Both the position numbers and the translations under genes were made by a program. Positions 39,400-53,379 of a stretch of DNA of 64,000 nt are shown in pieces. Below the pieces are notes generated by a model that was not told the DNA's origin, made no database searches, and saw only the letters and a list, made by a program, of their open reading frames with translations. Where the stretch lies: NCBI GenBank assembly GCA_032622095.1, contig CP136061.1, forward strand, positions 82,314,324-82,378,323. Direction: 5' to 3'. Each line of letters starts with the position of its first letter. Positions within the stretch are counted from its first letter, which is position 1. The stretch comes from Siphonodentalium dalli (taxonomy: Eukaryota; Mollusca; Scaphopoda; Gadilida; Siphonodentaliidae).

Positions 39400-41544
39400 T
39401 GCGAGCGCGTAATTCTGAACCCAATGAGTATCAATTGGCTTATGAAAATATGAATGGGCCAAATGTCTATGGCAATAATAACACAGACGAAATAACTCAA
39501 TGGAGCATGGAGATGTGTACATGTCAAGTGAAGAATTTTAAATTAACCATGCATGAATACTAGGATATTGTGCTTAATGAACTGAGCACAATCAATACGG
39601 AATTCCGAGTTTAGGGGAAATGAAATACAAATGGAGCACAATTGATTTTATGTGTCATTCATGCGAGGTGTCTATAAATTACATTTACTGGTTTCCTATA
39701 GGCCTCAGGTTGTGCTAGCTCATCATTTAATAGCGCGTGTAGGAATTAAATTAAATTTGTGTTAAGTGGTAAATAATTAAAAGTCCTTCTACAAGTCACA
39801 AAGCATGTGTTGAAAATAGATAGTTATGGAAAATAATGAATGTTACAAGTGAAAGTAGGCCACCAATGCAATAAAGAGCATTTTTGTTAAACATGTTGTT
39901 GTATTAAAGTGCACCACACTAGCAGGGTGTGATGCTGTTTTTGAGTTAAATGTTCAGTTACATTCGTCGAAAACTAGTGACCTGTATGCTCCATTAAGAG
40001 TCACAAAAATAAACAGTCATATTGAAACAAAAGGTGGTGAAAAAGTGCTGTTCGTTCATTTACATAATGGATTTCGATAATACCGGAAGTTTCGATAAAA
40101 TTACGAAGCCGAATAGTATAAATCACTAAAAACTGCAACTATCAATATGCAAGGTTAAAATTGCGCTAAACCACCTTCATATTTTCTTGTGATATGCAGT
40201 GATATTCGTAGGGTGTGTACGAGCATGCAAGGTTATGTGGATTACATGTATATTAAAATGGGAAATGTTGAATTTCTTGGGAAATTGGAAGATGGTACCT
40301 GCATTTCAGGGAAATAAATGTTGTTCCCCGATAATTTCATTCTCAGAAGCAACATACCAAGGTGTGTTCTTACTTGGACACATTGCACAATATTTCCAAT
40401 TTGGAAAAAGGGAGAACTATTCCCTTTATCCCCTATGTGGTTACATCTTCAGGATATCCGTGTATCGATCCGATATCCGTGTATCGATCCGATATCCGTG
40501 TATCTTGTACAATAGATAAGAAGAGATGGGATTGTCATAACTACAGATGAATAGTATAATCGAAGGGTATTAGCCGAGATGGATTTGTCATTATTAAAGA
40601 TGAATAGTATAATTGCAGGATAATTTGGGGATTAGACAAATGGAAACGAGATACAAATTCGGTAGAAAATAATTGACCCGTCGTAACGAACAATGAAATG
40701 GAATAATTAATTGTAAGTAAATTGGAAACGTGTTTGCAAAGTAAAATAAATTGGTTGCTTGTGGAAGTATTTTGGTTATGGAAATTGAAGGGATATAATA
40801 ACCAAATTGGAAATGAAAATAAGTAAATTGTATTATACGAGATGATAATAAGTGGAACACGGTACAGATATTGAACTGTCCAAAATTGAAATTGTTTCGC
40901 GCTACCAGGATATGGTTCAATTGTGCGAGTCAAATTAGAAAATATATTGACAAGTTGTTCACGGGTCAGTGTATACTAATTAGCCTATCATGATGTTATT
41001 GGTATGTTGTTTTTGAGGGCAATGATCCGTCTCTGAAAAAGAGTACAACGTATTGAATAGTCACGAATTAAAGTGATAACATCAAACAACAAAGGAAGTT
41101 GATAAAGAATTCATGAACACTGCATGATTTGAAATTTATTGATGTTTGTGTCTAAGATTTATTGATGACTATTGTTCTTGAATTGGATGTATAACCATGT
41201 ATGACCTATTGTAGTCAATTGTGAAAATCGTGATGTTTTTCAGTATTGTACGTTTTGAACTTTTAGAACCTAATTGAATTAGGATGGAGGGTGAAAATAG
41301 AAGACTTTGACGTTAAATGTGACATAATGGTAAATTGTTGTTCTTCAAGGGGTTGTTTGACAGATAGAGATGACGGAGATTTCAATATGGCATAGTTAAG
41401 TACTGAAAGGGATTCTAGAGACCCTAACAGTTGCATAAGGGCAATTCACTTTTTATATACGTGTAACTATATCAACGAAACCGATTGATCACCGGTGGAG
41501 TTGTCAGTTCACTTAAATAATTAAACTCGAAAACAAGGGATGTG
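39400..41544. other. 3' non-coding part of element 2
   Basis: About 2.1 kb without a credible gene; an env like that of element 1 is not seen. At 40455-40505 a 20-bp unit (GATCCGATATCCGTGTATC) is repeated about 2.5 times. A purine-rich tract GAAAACAAGGGA directly before 41541 is a plausible polypurine tract. Confidence 0.6.
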
Positions 41545-41989
41545 TGTACCATAGTGGATAGCAGGGTTAATACTTTTCCTGAAAGTCGTAGCAGAGTAAT
41601 TTATTGGGACCAGTTACAACCAAATCAATAAGTGTGTGGGAACGGATCAATGATTGGCCACGTGGATGCAGAATGCTGTATTACTGGTCGGGGAAGTATA
41701 GCTTTTCATAGGGTTATGCCATGTCATGTGACATGGAAGCACGATGTGGAATAAAATCGTATGCCCGGCTGAAACCGGTGCTTTTTGGTCGTGCATTCTC
41801 GAAGGAACCGAATAGCCCCGAATAGACTTTCAGGCGAAATCTCTAACTGCTTGGTTGTAGGAAATTGTTGTGGTATTCATATATTAGTACATTAGATGCT
41901 GGATCCAATAAAGAGTGTGAAACCTGTAAACTTTGTCTGAACCAGCGTTACCCAACGGGAGTCAACGATCTACGGCCTACTATAGGACA
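41545..41989 (+). repeat. 3' LTR of element 2
   Basis: It begins TGTACCATAGTGG and ends CTACTATAGGACA, 445 bp, and defines the uninterrupted sequence at the DNA-transposon site (GCAGAGTAATTTATTGGG). No target duplication is recognised outside it. Confidence 0.87.
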
Positions 41990-44150
41990 AGATGAAAGAC
42001 AACAAGTATGGCAGTTAAATTCACATTTATGTAAGGGAATCGAGAACCACTGTTGAATTACAGCTACACAATTAGTTGACCGTCCTTCAAAATGCATAAT
42101 GAGATTAAGCGCCCTTAAATTACTATACCCACCTATCAAAGCTCAGAGTTATTAGATATAGATTTTTGATATATATTATTTGTCATCATAAAGACTATTT
42201 AGTGGCCTAGTAAACAGTTGACGAGCCGACGGTCACGGGCCAAATTGCGGACGTAGATGGATGACTCTAAAATCAAAAGGCTTTATGTTGAAATTAAGGC
42301 CAAATTTCGTGAAACAACATGTTGATAAATAACACGTTTCAGACAATTTAATACTATAGTTGACAGTGGTTAGCATTATTTTTGGGCAATTAATCGATTC
42401 TGATAACTGAAGCGGCATATTCTAATAATTTTTTTGTTGTTGGAATCTGATTATATGGGGTCCATCGATTCGGATTGAGTACCTTTAACATTTGACCACC
42501 GGTCGATTAATTAGAGCATACCTCGATCGTAGCTGTACTTCTGTAGTGTACACACATGTATCGATCACTAGGAATATACTAGTAATGTAGTACACACACA
42601 ACTCCAACTCGGTTCACACACACAATATGTCTTTGCTGTGTACAATCGTAGAATAATAAGAGGGTTGTATTTAGGTCAACTTGACCACTTTCACACATTT
42701 CTTCTTCGAATACTAGATTAGAAAGGTACGCACTATGTTCATGATCAAACTACACACAGGTTGTAATCTATTGTTATGAGTGTTGATACATATCTAATAT
42801 CGACATAAAGTCATTAAGCCAGTCACAGATTCATGGTTGCAATAGATATACCACTGTGGAACGTTACATTATGGCTCTGCTCGTGCTGGATTCAGTCTTA
42901 CTATTATAACGTTCTAGTCTTTCGTATCCAGGTAGCTGGTGAGTATAACTTTCGACGTCACAAACAAACAACGTGATAATAAATCCATGGGTGTACTCTA
43001 TTCGCAGCTCATACAAACTTCGGAATTGATCTCATAACTGCGAACGTTTCTTATCCAGATAGCTGGCATTAGTGGGAATATGACATGTTCGACATCACGA
43101 CCTAACAGTAACGTTTACATTGCAATGTCATTAATAAATGTGTGTACTTGATTCGTACAATTTTGCGGCTTCCGAACTCATTTCACGAGTTGTGACACGT
43201 GGCAAGCAACATCAATTCATTCCATTGAAATGAGTCAAGAGTAATTGAACGTTCCAGACGACCACGATTCAATTGTAAGTGGACGGATTTCCGGTAGATG
43301 CTCGCGTCAATATCGCAAGTCAAACAAATAGTATCAAGCACTGTTTGATTTTAGATTCGAAATCGTGGCATATCCTTGGATACCTCCACTTTCGACGCAA
43401 TCGCAGTTGTGTATATGTAACAATCGTAGCTGGAAAGACCGCAGGGTAGTCAATCACATCATCTACGACGACATCGAAATCGTGTGAACAAACTATCCAC
43501 GATTCCCCCACTTACGATTATAAATCGTGGTCGTCTGAACGTTCACTAATTCGGCTCATCTATTCAGTTCATTTTCCACATTGAGTCCTTGATGCCATGA
43601 TGGCTTGAATCGACTCAGTCACTCACTTTCAAATTCAATCATGTCATCAGCTGATCATCTGGTCATGGCTCAATGACAAATTGACGAATGTGACGAAGAG
43701 TTATATTCTACAGACTGACACAGGTGATTAAGCACTATTCGCAGTGTTATACCGACGCTGCTACGTACGTCCACCACTCTAGTACTAGCTCAAATTGGTT
43801 CGGAAATATCGATTTTCAGTTGCGAAGACAGGTCAAAGCTAGTGTCCGATAACACCAGAAAGATGCATAAAGAATGACGCGAAACATTCAGAAATGACAA
43901 ATCCGTCCGCAATTATTCGTGATCATCGGCAAGGAGAGACACCAATCTAAATATTTAGTTACTAAAATTTAGTTAAAAGATTGTGATTGAATTGGTAACC
44001 CAATAAGAATATATACTCTTTCACAGAATCAACAGTGGGAAATTAACTAAGTTCATTAACTAAATATAACTAAATAAATATCGACTATATATAATTAACT
44101 AAATTTTATTTAGAGTGTGGATGTTTATGTGATTGGGCAAGGCTCACAGG
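41990..44150. repeat. Gene-free stretch with an internal direct repeat
   Basis: A unit of about 155 bp, with 'CAGATAGCTGGCATTAG' / 'CAGGTAGCTGGTGAGTATAA', 'TTCGACRTCAC' and 'TAATAAATSYRTGKGTGTACT' in order, occurs at about 42925-43060 and again at 43055-43210. The end (43940-44110) is rich in TTTAGTTA words like 26550-26960. No gene is recognised. Confidence 0.5.
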
Positions 44151-46400
44151 TGTCCCAGAAAAATTAAGGTAAGGGTGTTGGTTGTTTGCTCGGGTGAATA
44201 GAAGGGCGTTTGTTTTGTTTTGGCCCAGTCATGCAGAGCATTTAAATTACAATTGATATTTGATTAAATATCTTCTGTAGTATGTGCGGTTTGCATTATA
44301 CATGTGTCATCGGCGAAAAGGCGCGTGACTGAAGTTATGGTATCGGCTATGTCATTGATGTTGATCAAAAATAGGGTACGGCTGATAACCTGTCCCTGAG
44401 GGACACCAGCACCAATTGTTTTTTATGACGATATGTCATCATTAATCTTAAATCTCTGTATACGATTATGGAGATAACTACTTTCATAGGCTTCCAGAAA
44501 TGCCAAAGCGTTTAAGTTTTAGGAACAGTCCGGGATAACAAAAACGCCACAGGTTGTCAGACCTTCCACCGCTTGCAGTAGTTTGTGGTATATTTCTAAT
44601 GGCTGGTAATTCGGTACTATGTCCAGGTAAAAAGCCAGATTGATATTCATGATATATCACATTCGATATTACCATAAATAATACAGGAAATTGTTGTCAT
44701 GCAAATGACTAAAAATCTTTTTAAATATAATTTGTTTGAATACTTTGGCTAGACAATACAACCAGTAGATGGGTATATAGTTATTGATACCCCCTATCAT
44801 TTTGTTGTAAATTGGAATAACTTCGGCTTTCTTCCATTCAGACGGGATGAGATAAGTGACTGATTAAAAGATATCTTTAGCAGTTTACATGGGGTAAATT
44901 TGGTTTCACGCAACATCCGGTTACTTATGTCATCATGGCCAGTGGCTTTTTCAGATGGCAAAGCGTTCAGTATGGTTTGATTTTCAGACACTGGTAGTTA
45001 TTGACCTTAATATTGTCTTAGTCCAGAACTAGAAAGTAGGCAATTCTTCGCCTGGTGAAGTCGATATAAGACTGTTTTTTATGAATGTTTAATTAATGAT
45101 TTATGCTTTCTTGTGATCACCTTCGATAATATTACCAGAAGTCCAGCAAAATCGGAAAGACTTGTACCTGAGTTAAAATTGTTTAAAATGTGATTTTCCA
45201 GAACTTTTTTGAGTTTTTTTCCAATATTAGGGAACCGTCAATCTTTTCCATGTAAGTAGCCATTGAACATTTGTTCATCTAATTGCCTTATTTCTGGCGC
45301 GCTTATATATATGTACCAATGGTGGGTGTATTTTTGTTTGTGGCAATTTTTCTTAGGCGATCACGCTTTCTTATCTGAGAGCAATTTGGAATAAAACCAT
45401 GGTTGTCATCTGTCCCAATTGTCGCCATGTGATTACGTATGCATGTTTTAGCTATGGTTTCCAGTTAGGGAACTTCCAGTTAGTGAACTTCTCAACTATG
45501 TTGTTTACACGAGGTATATCGTTGTCACCACGGGGATAGCTAGACCAATCAGCGTTACTGATAATATTATTCATTTTCTCAAAGTTCGCTTTGTTGTAAC
45601 CCCAGACTCGTCCTTTGGTAGGTTTGGAAACCATACGAATGCAGACAATTTCGACACACGTAGCGCGATGGTCTGACACACCGAGCTCGAGTGTTGAGGG
45701 ATTAAGCGCCGATAATAATCGGGCCAATCAGAGTGTAAGTTGTACTGTCTATGTGTGTCTCGATGACATTATTTTTTGTTAGTTAAGCCATGATATCCTG
45801 CAGTTGACCGGTCGACTTAAGATCACAATTAAAGTCTCCGATAGAGGGGCTTAGCGATAATGCTAGGTGTAGTGAAGACAGCGGAGATTCCCAATCCAGT
45901 ATTTAGATAGGCATTCACGGTCCGATCACTATGTTACACAAAATAAGAACTTTTCTCGGGCATTTACATCGAACCATAATACATCGTCATCAAACTGAAG
46001 CTCAGGAAGGGTCCGATAAGAAACCTTGCCTGAAAAATACACCGCGACACCACCCTTGTTCTCTATTTTGTCGTGCCTGCAATCTTCCTGAAGGTGTGTC
46101 CCAGTGGAGCATATTCATATATTCTTCAATAATGTGCATGACACTTTCACTTTGTAGTGGGAAATATATATTGTTAGTACATCTCTTGGTCCGGGGTTTA
46201 AATGGACGTTGCCTGATAGCAGTAAGAATAGAGTTAAACTGAGAGAGATACCATGACATGATTGTCTCAAGTTAAATTGTTTTATCCTTAGGCCACATTG
46301 TGTATGACACACGTTTGTTTTCGATAATCTATGGCGGCCGTGATTGTAGAATTTGCCAACTACCTCTCTATGCATTGTTATTTCAGCTACCATGGGCTAT
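44150..46400 (-). pseudogene. Dead CR1-like LINE: 2A-like motif, endonuclease, RT
   Basis: On the minus strand, from right to left: a hydrophobic segment with LLLSGNVHLNPGP (about 46185-46225), endonuclease remnants ending LELGVSDHRATCVEI (about 45680) and YNKANFEKMNNII, then RT blocks NALPSEKATGHDDIS (about 44960), EYQSGFLPGHSTELPA (about 44640), GAGVPQGQVISRTLF (about 44400) and RLFADDTCIM (about 44310). Order and motifs are those of CR1/Jockey-type LINEs. Frame changes and stops throughout show it is inactive. Confidence 0.8.
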
Positions 46401-48384
46401 TTCACTGATAAACAGTTTGGATTATCTGGCAGTGGTTATCATTTGGGGTATGTCAGGATTCTCATCAGTAAGAAATGGACCAGTCACGGATACATAGTGT
46501 AGGTTTCGTGAAGTATTCATAAATGCATTTCTTTATATAGGGTACTTGGGATGGGTGCTATTTTAATTGAATGCGCGACCCGCTACTCTTGGGGTCTAGG
46601 GTGGTGGTGTGGTGACTGTATTGAACATCATTCAAACAATGACATTGCTAAGCAATGCAGACCTATGTGTTCAAAAAAATAGATGAATATGATGCATCAT
46701 GAGTGACTGATCTGTGTCCACATGTCAGTTTACGATAATTAATTCCGAAGAGAATATCGACACACCAATTCCGACTAAACTTTCTCAGTATATACGTTGT
46801 TTTTGATATTGTCCTGTACTACTCACCAGTGGTTGACATCAAAGCTTTGGAGAATTATTCTGGTGTTAGTAACAAGTTTAACAGCATTGGCTTGGAATGT
46901 TGTGAACAGTTACAGTCAAATTAACAACTCGAAAATATCAACATCGGCCAGTTGTGGTAGTTAGCAGCTTTTCCGGTTCACATTCAGACCCAAAATCAGA
47001 CAGTGTTGATATTGTTACAGAACATCTTCAATACAAGAAGTAACTATTGATCCAATTTCGCCAAATTGAAAACAATATTTATGATTTTACGGTTGGCAAC
47101 CAAGTTGTACCATTTTAGGCCACACTAAAAGTGTACCTGTATAAATCGAGGCCGAATTCGGCTTCAAATAAAATATGTAAGCTGTGTGCTCTGTCGTGTT
47201 GTTCCGTTTTTATAAGTTACTGTAAAACGATAGATGACGGCGAGTCGAGGCGCGGCTATTTTGTTCACTTCAATTTGATCATTTGCACCCAATCTACACA
47301 ATTGATCGTTTCGTCCAATCAGCTTGGAATCAACCATTTGGAACGCTGTGGAACCCATGATCTACTAGTTCTACAGCCATATACAGGTTATACAGGCATA
47401 TATTACCATTATGTTTGATACCAAGGGGGCTCCTGCACTCTAGAGCACCCAAATCAATTGCTGCACACAAACCTACATAGATTAGCAATGTGACAATATT
47501 CATTATACAGCGGTGAAATATTGCAGGAGCACTTAAGATTTCGCAGGATTTTCCTCAATGTTCATGGATGTCGGACATAGTCGGTTGATGTCCTAGATGG
47601 AAAGTTAGTAACAATTTAATATTTAATACTCAATTGGATATAACAATTCAAGTAAGGATGCATGGAAAGCGCATGTCCCAACTAGTCGCGCTTGCTTCTG
47701 AATTTGGTAGTTTTTTATGAGGGTCATCATCTTTAAATATGCAGTTCACACTGTCGCGATTTGATTATACGATTTATGGGGCGGGGTGGGTGGGACAATT
47801 GGGCTTCTGTGGCCGAATGGGATTGACCGTGCCTATGTCTATGGAATTAATGCAGTAGTGGATGTCGAGTGGGCTAATAGTGGGAATTATTTTCTGAAGT
47901 GACCGAAGGCCGTTTTTATCTACAAAAAAGTCGTTCGCTCAAATGGAGCCCGCTTGCGATCGGCACATGTATATGTACAATATATACTTACGTTTATTGT
48001 TGTCGGTAATACGTCTATTCAGTCAGAAAACCTGCCTTATGTTGCTATTGTTGTTCTTCTGCAATATTCTGATATAAAAATAGAATTAATTTTCTCGCGT
48101 AGGCGACAGCTACTTCCTATAACCTGTTTGTATGGTGTATACACTCAGTTCGGGGGACTATTGAGTAGCGTCCGTCCGTCTGTAGGCGTGTTCTTCACTA
48201 AATGTACTTTTGGGGTAAAAATGCAAAATATTGCAGTTGAACTTGTGAGGTGACATGGTCACTCGTGCGGTGCATCTCACAACGCGTCTACATTGCGTAT
48301 CTGTCTGTTTTCGAATGGTCGGTATCATCCAATAAAAATTAATATAATGCATTTTCTGCATCCCACGGGTGGTTTTCTACACAC
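46401..48384. other. Stretch without a recognised gene
   Basis: Several short frames exist on both strands, none with a motif. No clear repeat structure is visible by eye. Confidence 0.45.
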
Positions 48385-48860
48385 ACATATATTACCCAGG
48401 TTAAAGTGGTGTGATACCGTCTGCATACTGTGGATATTTGGTGGGAATAGAGGATACGCTTGCTCAAAATGTTACACGTATTTTCATTAATTGTAAATCC
48501 AAATAGCATCACAAAACATTATTCTTACACATGGAATATAAGTTAATAGATCACCTTGTCGGATCGTAGCGATTGTCATTTTGTTTATCGCGACTAACCC
48601 TTCCCACTAATAAAGTATTTATTTATTTACAACTGCGTATACTTCAGACATTATGACATGATACATGAACATCATAAATACACATTGCTGCAGTGCCGTA
48701 CCTCCTATATAAATACATTAGTTTGCAAAAAATAAAAGACGACAATTGGGTTTTACATAGAGATGTATCAATCAATATGGCAGGTTAGACTAAGATTTTG
48801 AGGACACATGGTTTTCATATATCTCCATGAAGTACAGATGTTTTAAAGAAATGTCCTAGT
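48385..48860 (+). repeat. Left arm of an ~8.7-kb inverted-repeat structure
   Basis: Blocks 'GTGGATATTTGGTG', 'GAGGATACGCTTGCTCAAA', 'CACATGGAATATAAGT', 'CCTTGTCGGATCG', 'ATACATGAACATCATAAATAC', 'CAATTGGGTTTTACATAGAG' and 'TTTTAAAGAAATGTCC' recur in reverse order and complement at 56655-57060. Confidence 0.8.
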
Positions 48861-50511
48861 GCTCCGCTGTTCATGGTGCTATATACTGGCTAATTATTAT
48901 CAGTTTAAAAGAAATGTTGCTATGCATGTATATCCGCTATATGTGCCAGACACAGAGCGAGATTTTGATTTGTTTATGTTAGGCGATGAGTCTGTTCTAA
49001 AAATGAAAGAAATCCTCTTTATCGGGCAGATATAACATTGTCAGATGTCAGTATAAGTGGATCCTGAAAAGTAATGTGCCACTGACGGTGTTGTCTTTAT
49101 CTCTGAAGAAATTATAATTGACTGCACACTCTGACCACTATTGTTGAACAGGCCTTCTATACATTTCGATATCTCTTGACAAATTGTAACTTTTTTTGCG
49201 GAAACTATCTTGAATGGGGCAGACTCAATTATGTTATAATATAATCATGAGCCATTGTAATATGCAATCCTCTGACGGTTCAAGGTCCCTCAGTTTACAC
49301 AGAATGATCATAATTCTTTCTTCTATGTATCTGTTTTGCTGGCTCATTATATGAATGCGCTGATTCCCATCCCCATATAACTATGACAGTTGAGAAGATA
49401 TAATTGTTCAAGTGACTAAATGTGGACACCATTTGAACGCCAACCACTCCTTAGAACGAAATGGAGATGGCCTGGGAGATGACTATATATAACGTTGGTG
49501 CATATCGGCGAATAGAGCAATCTTATAAATGGTAGTGCATCTCCTCTCGCCATCCATGACCCAAACGACACCAAATGTGATTTAATTCATGGTAGCATTA
49601 GAGAAGAACGTACATGAATTTGGGGGAAATTAGATGCTAAATATAATTGTATCAACTTTGATTCAACTCCCCTCCTCATGCATGACTTGAACGGCACCAA
49701 GTGACATATTTAAACCACGCCCAGTAGACTCATGCGTGGTGCAATGGAGATGATTATATATTAGTTTGGTGGTAATGAGCAACAAAACAAATTCTTATCA
49801 TAGTTATTACCACCAATCTCTCAACCAAAACGGCATGAGTTTGGCGACTTTAAATCCCACGATTATATTTCTCGTGTCATGGAGAAGAATAATGTATCAA
49901 TTTGGTGGAACTGCGCTAAACATAGTTTTTTAAATCAATAGTTGTTGCCCCCACCAGTGCACCACGATTCGAACGGTGCCATATCATGGAGGTGATTATG
50001 AATAAGTTTGGTGGAAATCGGCGACAAAACTATTTCATAATTCTTTTGCTGCCCATCTCCCTTTTCTGTCCCTGACACCAGCAGCGTCACTTTAGAAAAT
50101 TATAACCCGCTCCATTATATTCCTCATAAAAAGTTACCCTGTTAGACCGCCTTGGTGCCATCTCGATTGTACCCCGTGAAGTTATATAAAGAACGCATAC
50201 AGACAGACAGATATATCTAGGCACCAAATTTGGCGTTTTTAACACGCACGATTTGACTCCTCGTATCATTTAAGAACGTATATTAATTTTATGCTAATTG
50301 GCACTAAGCATATTTTTATCAGTTTTGGCGACCCTCCCGTCCCTATTTCGGACTCAGTCGGCGTCACTTTTGACATCATTAAACCACACACTTAGACTGA
50401 TTATGGAGATGAATATACATACAATTGGTGACAATTGACGAGGATACAAATTCGTATCAAATTATGGGCCCCCATATCTCTCACCAAAACGTTACCAATT
50501 TGGGGTATTTA

Positions 50512-53021
50512 CTCTGGACAACGAGTAACAAAATCTGACGACCTTGTCGAAACCACAAAAACTTTTTACCAAGAACTATATTCAGCAAAAGCTTCTGCCA
50601 ATAGCACTAACTGTAATAATATCCCAAACAATCTTACTTTCCCAACACTATCCGAGGAACAAAGCTCCTCAATAGAAGGTCCCCTCAGTTACGATGAGTT
50701 GACACAATCGCTCAGTAAATCCAAAAATGGGAAGTCGCCTGGACCGGACGGTTATAGCACAGAGTTTTTCAAATTCTTCTGGAAAGACTTAGGCCATTTT
50801 GTTTTAAACTCACTGAACAACTCATTTGATCGACAGGAACTATCCATCACACAAAAACAAGGCATTATTACGCTGATTCCGAAGAAAAACAAAGCGAGGC
50901 AATATTTTAAAAATTGGCGCCCAATCACATTGTTGAATATTTCGTACAAATTGGCGTCTGCGTGTATAGCAAATAGACTCAAGAAAGTTCTTCCAGGCAT
51001 CATCAGCCGGGACCAATCGGGTTTCTTGCCAGAAAGATTTATTGGCGATAACACCAGACTAATATACGATTTAATTCACGAAACCAACTTTCAAAATAAA
51101 CCAGGCATGCTACTTATAGATTTCGAAAAAGCTTTCGACTCAGTGTTCTGGTCCTTCATCGAAAATTGCTTTTCAAAATTCGGTTTTGGAGAGTCGATTA
51201 GAAGATGGATTAGAATCTTCTATACAAATATACAGTCAGCTGTTTTAGTGAACGGACATATCTCACGTTTTTTCCAACCTTCTAGAGGATGTAGGCAGGG
51301 CGACCCAGTCTCCCCTTATATTTTTTTGCTCTGCGCGGAAGTGTTTGCCACAATGATCAGGGAAAACAAAAACATAAGGGGGATAACTCTCGGCATGACA
51401 GAATATAAAATAAACCAATACGCGGACGATACCACACTGATCATTGATGGTAGCGAAACTAGTCTTCGGGAGGCTCTAAATATACTGGACTCAGTCGAAA
51501 TAATTTCTGGTCTCAAGATAAACATAGACAAATGTCAAATAGTCTGGTTAGGGCCGAAGAAAGCCTGTTCGTCATTACCAACACCTGATTGTCGCATCCC
51601 CATATCCAGTGAATTTAGCCTCTTAGGCATAAACTTTAGCACAAATTTGTCAAACATTTTAGATATTAACTACGCTAAAAAAATGGATGAAAATAAGGAA
51701 ACACTGGGCAAATGGAATCACAGATTATTAACTCCTCTGGGGAAAATAGTAGTAATCAAATCATCGATTATCCCAAAACTTGTTCATCTCTTTACTTCTC
51801 TTCCTAATCCAGGGGAAAAATTTATTACTGACTTAAACAGCCTCATGTTCAAATTCATTTGGAATGGAAAACGTGACAGAATAAAGCGTAGTCAAATTTA
51901 CCAACCATATGAGAATGGCGGGTTGCGAATGGTCAATGTAACTCTTTTTATTGACTCAATGAAAATAAGTTGGATCCGAAGAATGTTAACGTCAGACAGC
52001 AGCTGGACTGGATTAGCACCTACCAATATATTATCTGATCCTTTATTTTCAACATATGGACAAAAATATCTTAAATCGGTCAAACATACAATTCGAAATT
52101 TATTTTGGAGGGACGTGGTAAAAGCGTGGCGCAACTTTATTTCCGCTAAAGCATATCGGCAACAAAATATAAAAACACAAACACTATGGAACAATGACAA
52201 TATCATAATCAACGAGAGGTGCTTGAACATCAATGAGTGGAGAAAGAAAGGAATTAGAAAACAAATTAGGTATAGCCACAAATTTTCTCACATTGCATGG
52301 ATTACATAGACAAATAATTAAACTTGACTATAACAGTGACCAGGAAGTAAAAATAGTAGAACGTCCAATAATTCCAGAGAATATATCAATCTTGTTGCGG
52401 AATAAAAGTGGGGGCAAATTTTTTTATGACACTTTATTATCAATGGTTAAAACTCAAACATCATCTGCAAAGAATAAATGGGAAAACGAATTAAATATAG
52501 ATATTCCATGGAGACAGACCTTCTCCGCGCCATTCTTCCATTTAATGGATACAAAATACCGTTGGTTTCAGTACAGAATTTTGACTAGAATACTAGGAAC
52601 AAACAAACTTTAAAAAAATATGAAACTAAGATCTGACGGACTATGTCAAAGATGCCATAGCTATGAAGAAACGATATCACATATTTTCTACAATTGCCCC
52701 ACTGTACGCTCCTTCCTGATAGACACACAACAATGGCTGTCTAAACATAATTTAAACCTCGAGCTGACAAAGAAAAACATAATTCTTGGAACACATTCGC
52801 AGACACAGGCGAATAACGAAACTGAATACCTTTTACTTACAATTATTAAGTACTACCTGTACAAAACCAAATTTAACCCCGATAAATTGACCATTAAATC
52901 GCTTTCCCTGGATATCGAGAGAAGATACCACGCAGGCAGATATATAGCACTTCAGCGCGATCAAATGCAAACATTCCAAAATGAATGGGAACACATTAAA
53001 CCTTTAATAACTGCTTGCTAA
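50512..53021 (+). pseudogene. LINE ORF2: reverse transcriptase and C-terminal region
   Basis: The open frame reaches back to 50435, but codons before 50512 belong to the target repeat, not the LINE. RT motifs are KSPGPDGYSTEFFK, NWRPITLLNISYKLAS, DQSGFLPERFIGDN, LLIDFEKAFDSVFW, RGCRQGDPVSPYIFLL and the catalytic NQYADDTTLII, followed by the thigh/thumb block KINIDKCQIVWLG. This order is typical of L1/Tx1 clades. The frame shifts near 52255-52270, continues to an in-frame TAA at 52611, and ends at 53021 after the knuckle LCQRCHSYEETISHIFYNCP. RT would copy LINE RNA at a nicked site. Only two breaks suggest a fairly young insertion. Confidence 0.92.
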
Positions 53022-53379
53022 GAACAGAAACATTCATACAATCAAAACGAAGAAAGTCTCCCGGGACAGTTTGAATATCTTATGAATATTTAATATTTTC
53101 AACTTTATCTTTATTAAACTAATAGATTTAGAAATTAATATAAAATCACTAGCACCGAACAATTAGAATATAAATATTTTCATTTAAGCGAGAGAGAGAG
53201 AGAGAGAGGATGAGATAGAGAGAGAGAGAGAGAGAAAAAGTTGGAGTGCCAGTGACCCCACCCCTCCCCATCTCGTAGTATTATATCAGTAAATGTTTTG
53301 TGTTATGTATACAATACTACATGTAAATAATATATATAAAAATTGAATAAATAATTTAAAAAAAAAAAAAAAAAAAAAA
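50512..53379 (+). mobile_element. 5'-truncated Tx1/L1-like LINE with 12-bp target duplication
   Basis: TTGGGGTATTTA flanks it (50500-50511 and 53380-53391). A 22-base poly-A (53358-53379) ends it, as expected from target-primed reverse transcription. It inserted into the degenerate repeat family. The 5' end starts inside ORF2, with the endonuclease missing. The 3' untranslated part has GA microsatellites (about 53190-53235). Confidence 0.93.

Larger units (their letters stand above)
29095..41989 (+). mobile_element. Element 2: degenerate Ty3/gypsy-like LTR retroelement with nested insertions
   Basis: Related LTRs (29095-32647, split; and 41545-41989) enclose gag, protease, RT, RNase H and integrase in plus orientation, all broken by stops and frame changes. 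The LTRs differ by point changes and by a 55-60-bp deletion, so the copy is older than element 1. It shares with element 1 the Gag phrase 'KLRYGE'/'RLRYGE', TTTAAAC at the gag end and SIPLxELxNRL at the integrase tail. No env or antisense genes were found. About 4 kb of its length is later insertions. Confidence 0.88.

Noticed and set aside
50087-50269. Minus-strand ORF in the degenerate repeat, and similar ones at 53709-53906 and 55123-55350
   Set aside because: All follow the same repeat family and have diverged without any sign of coding constraint.
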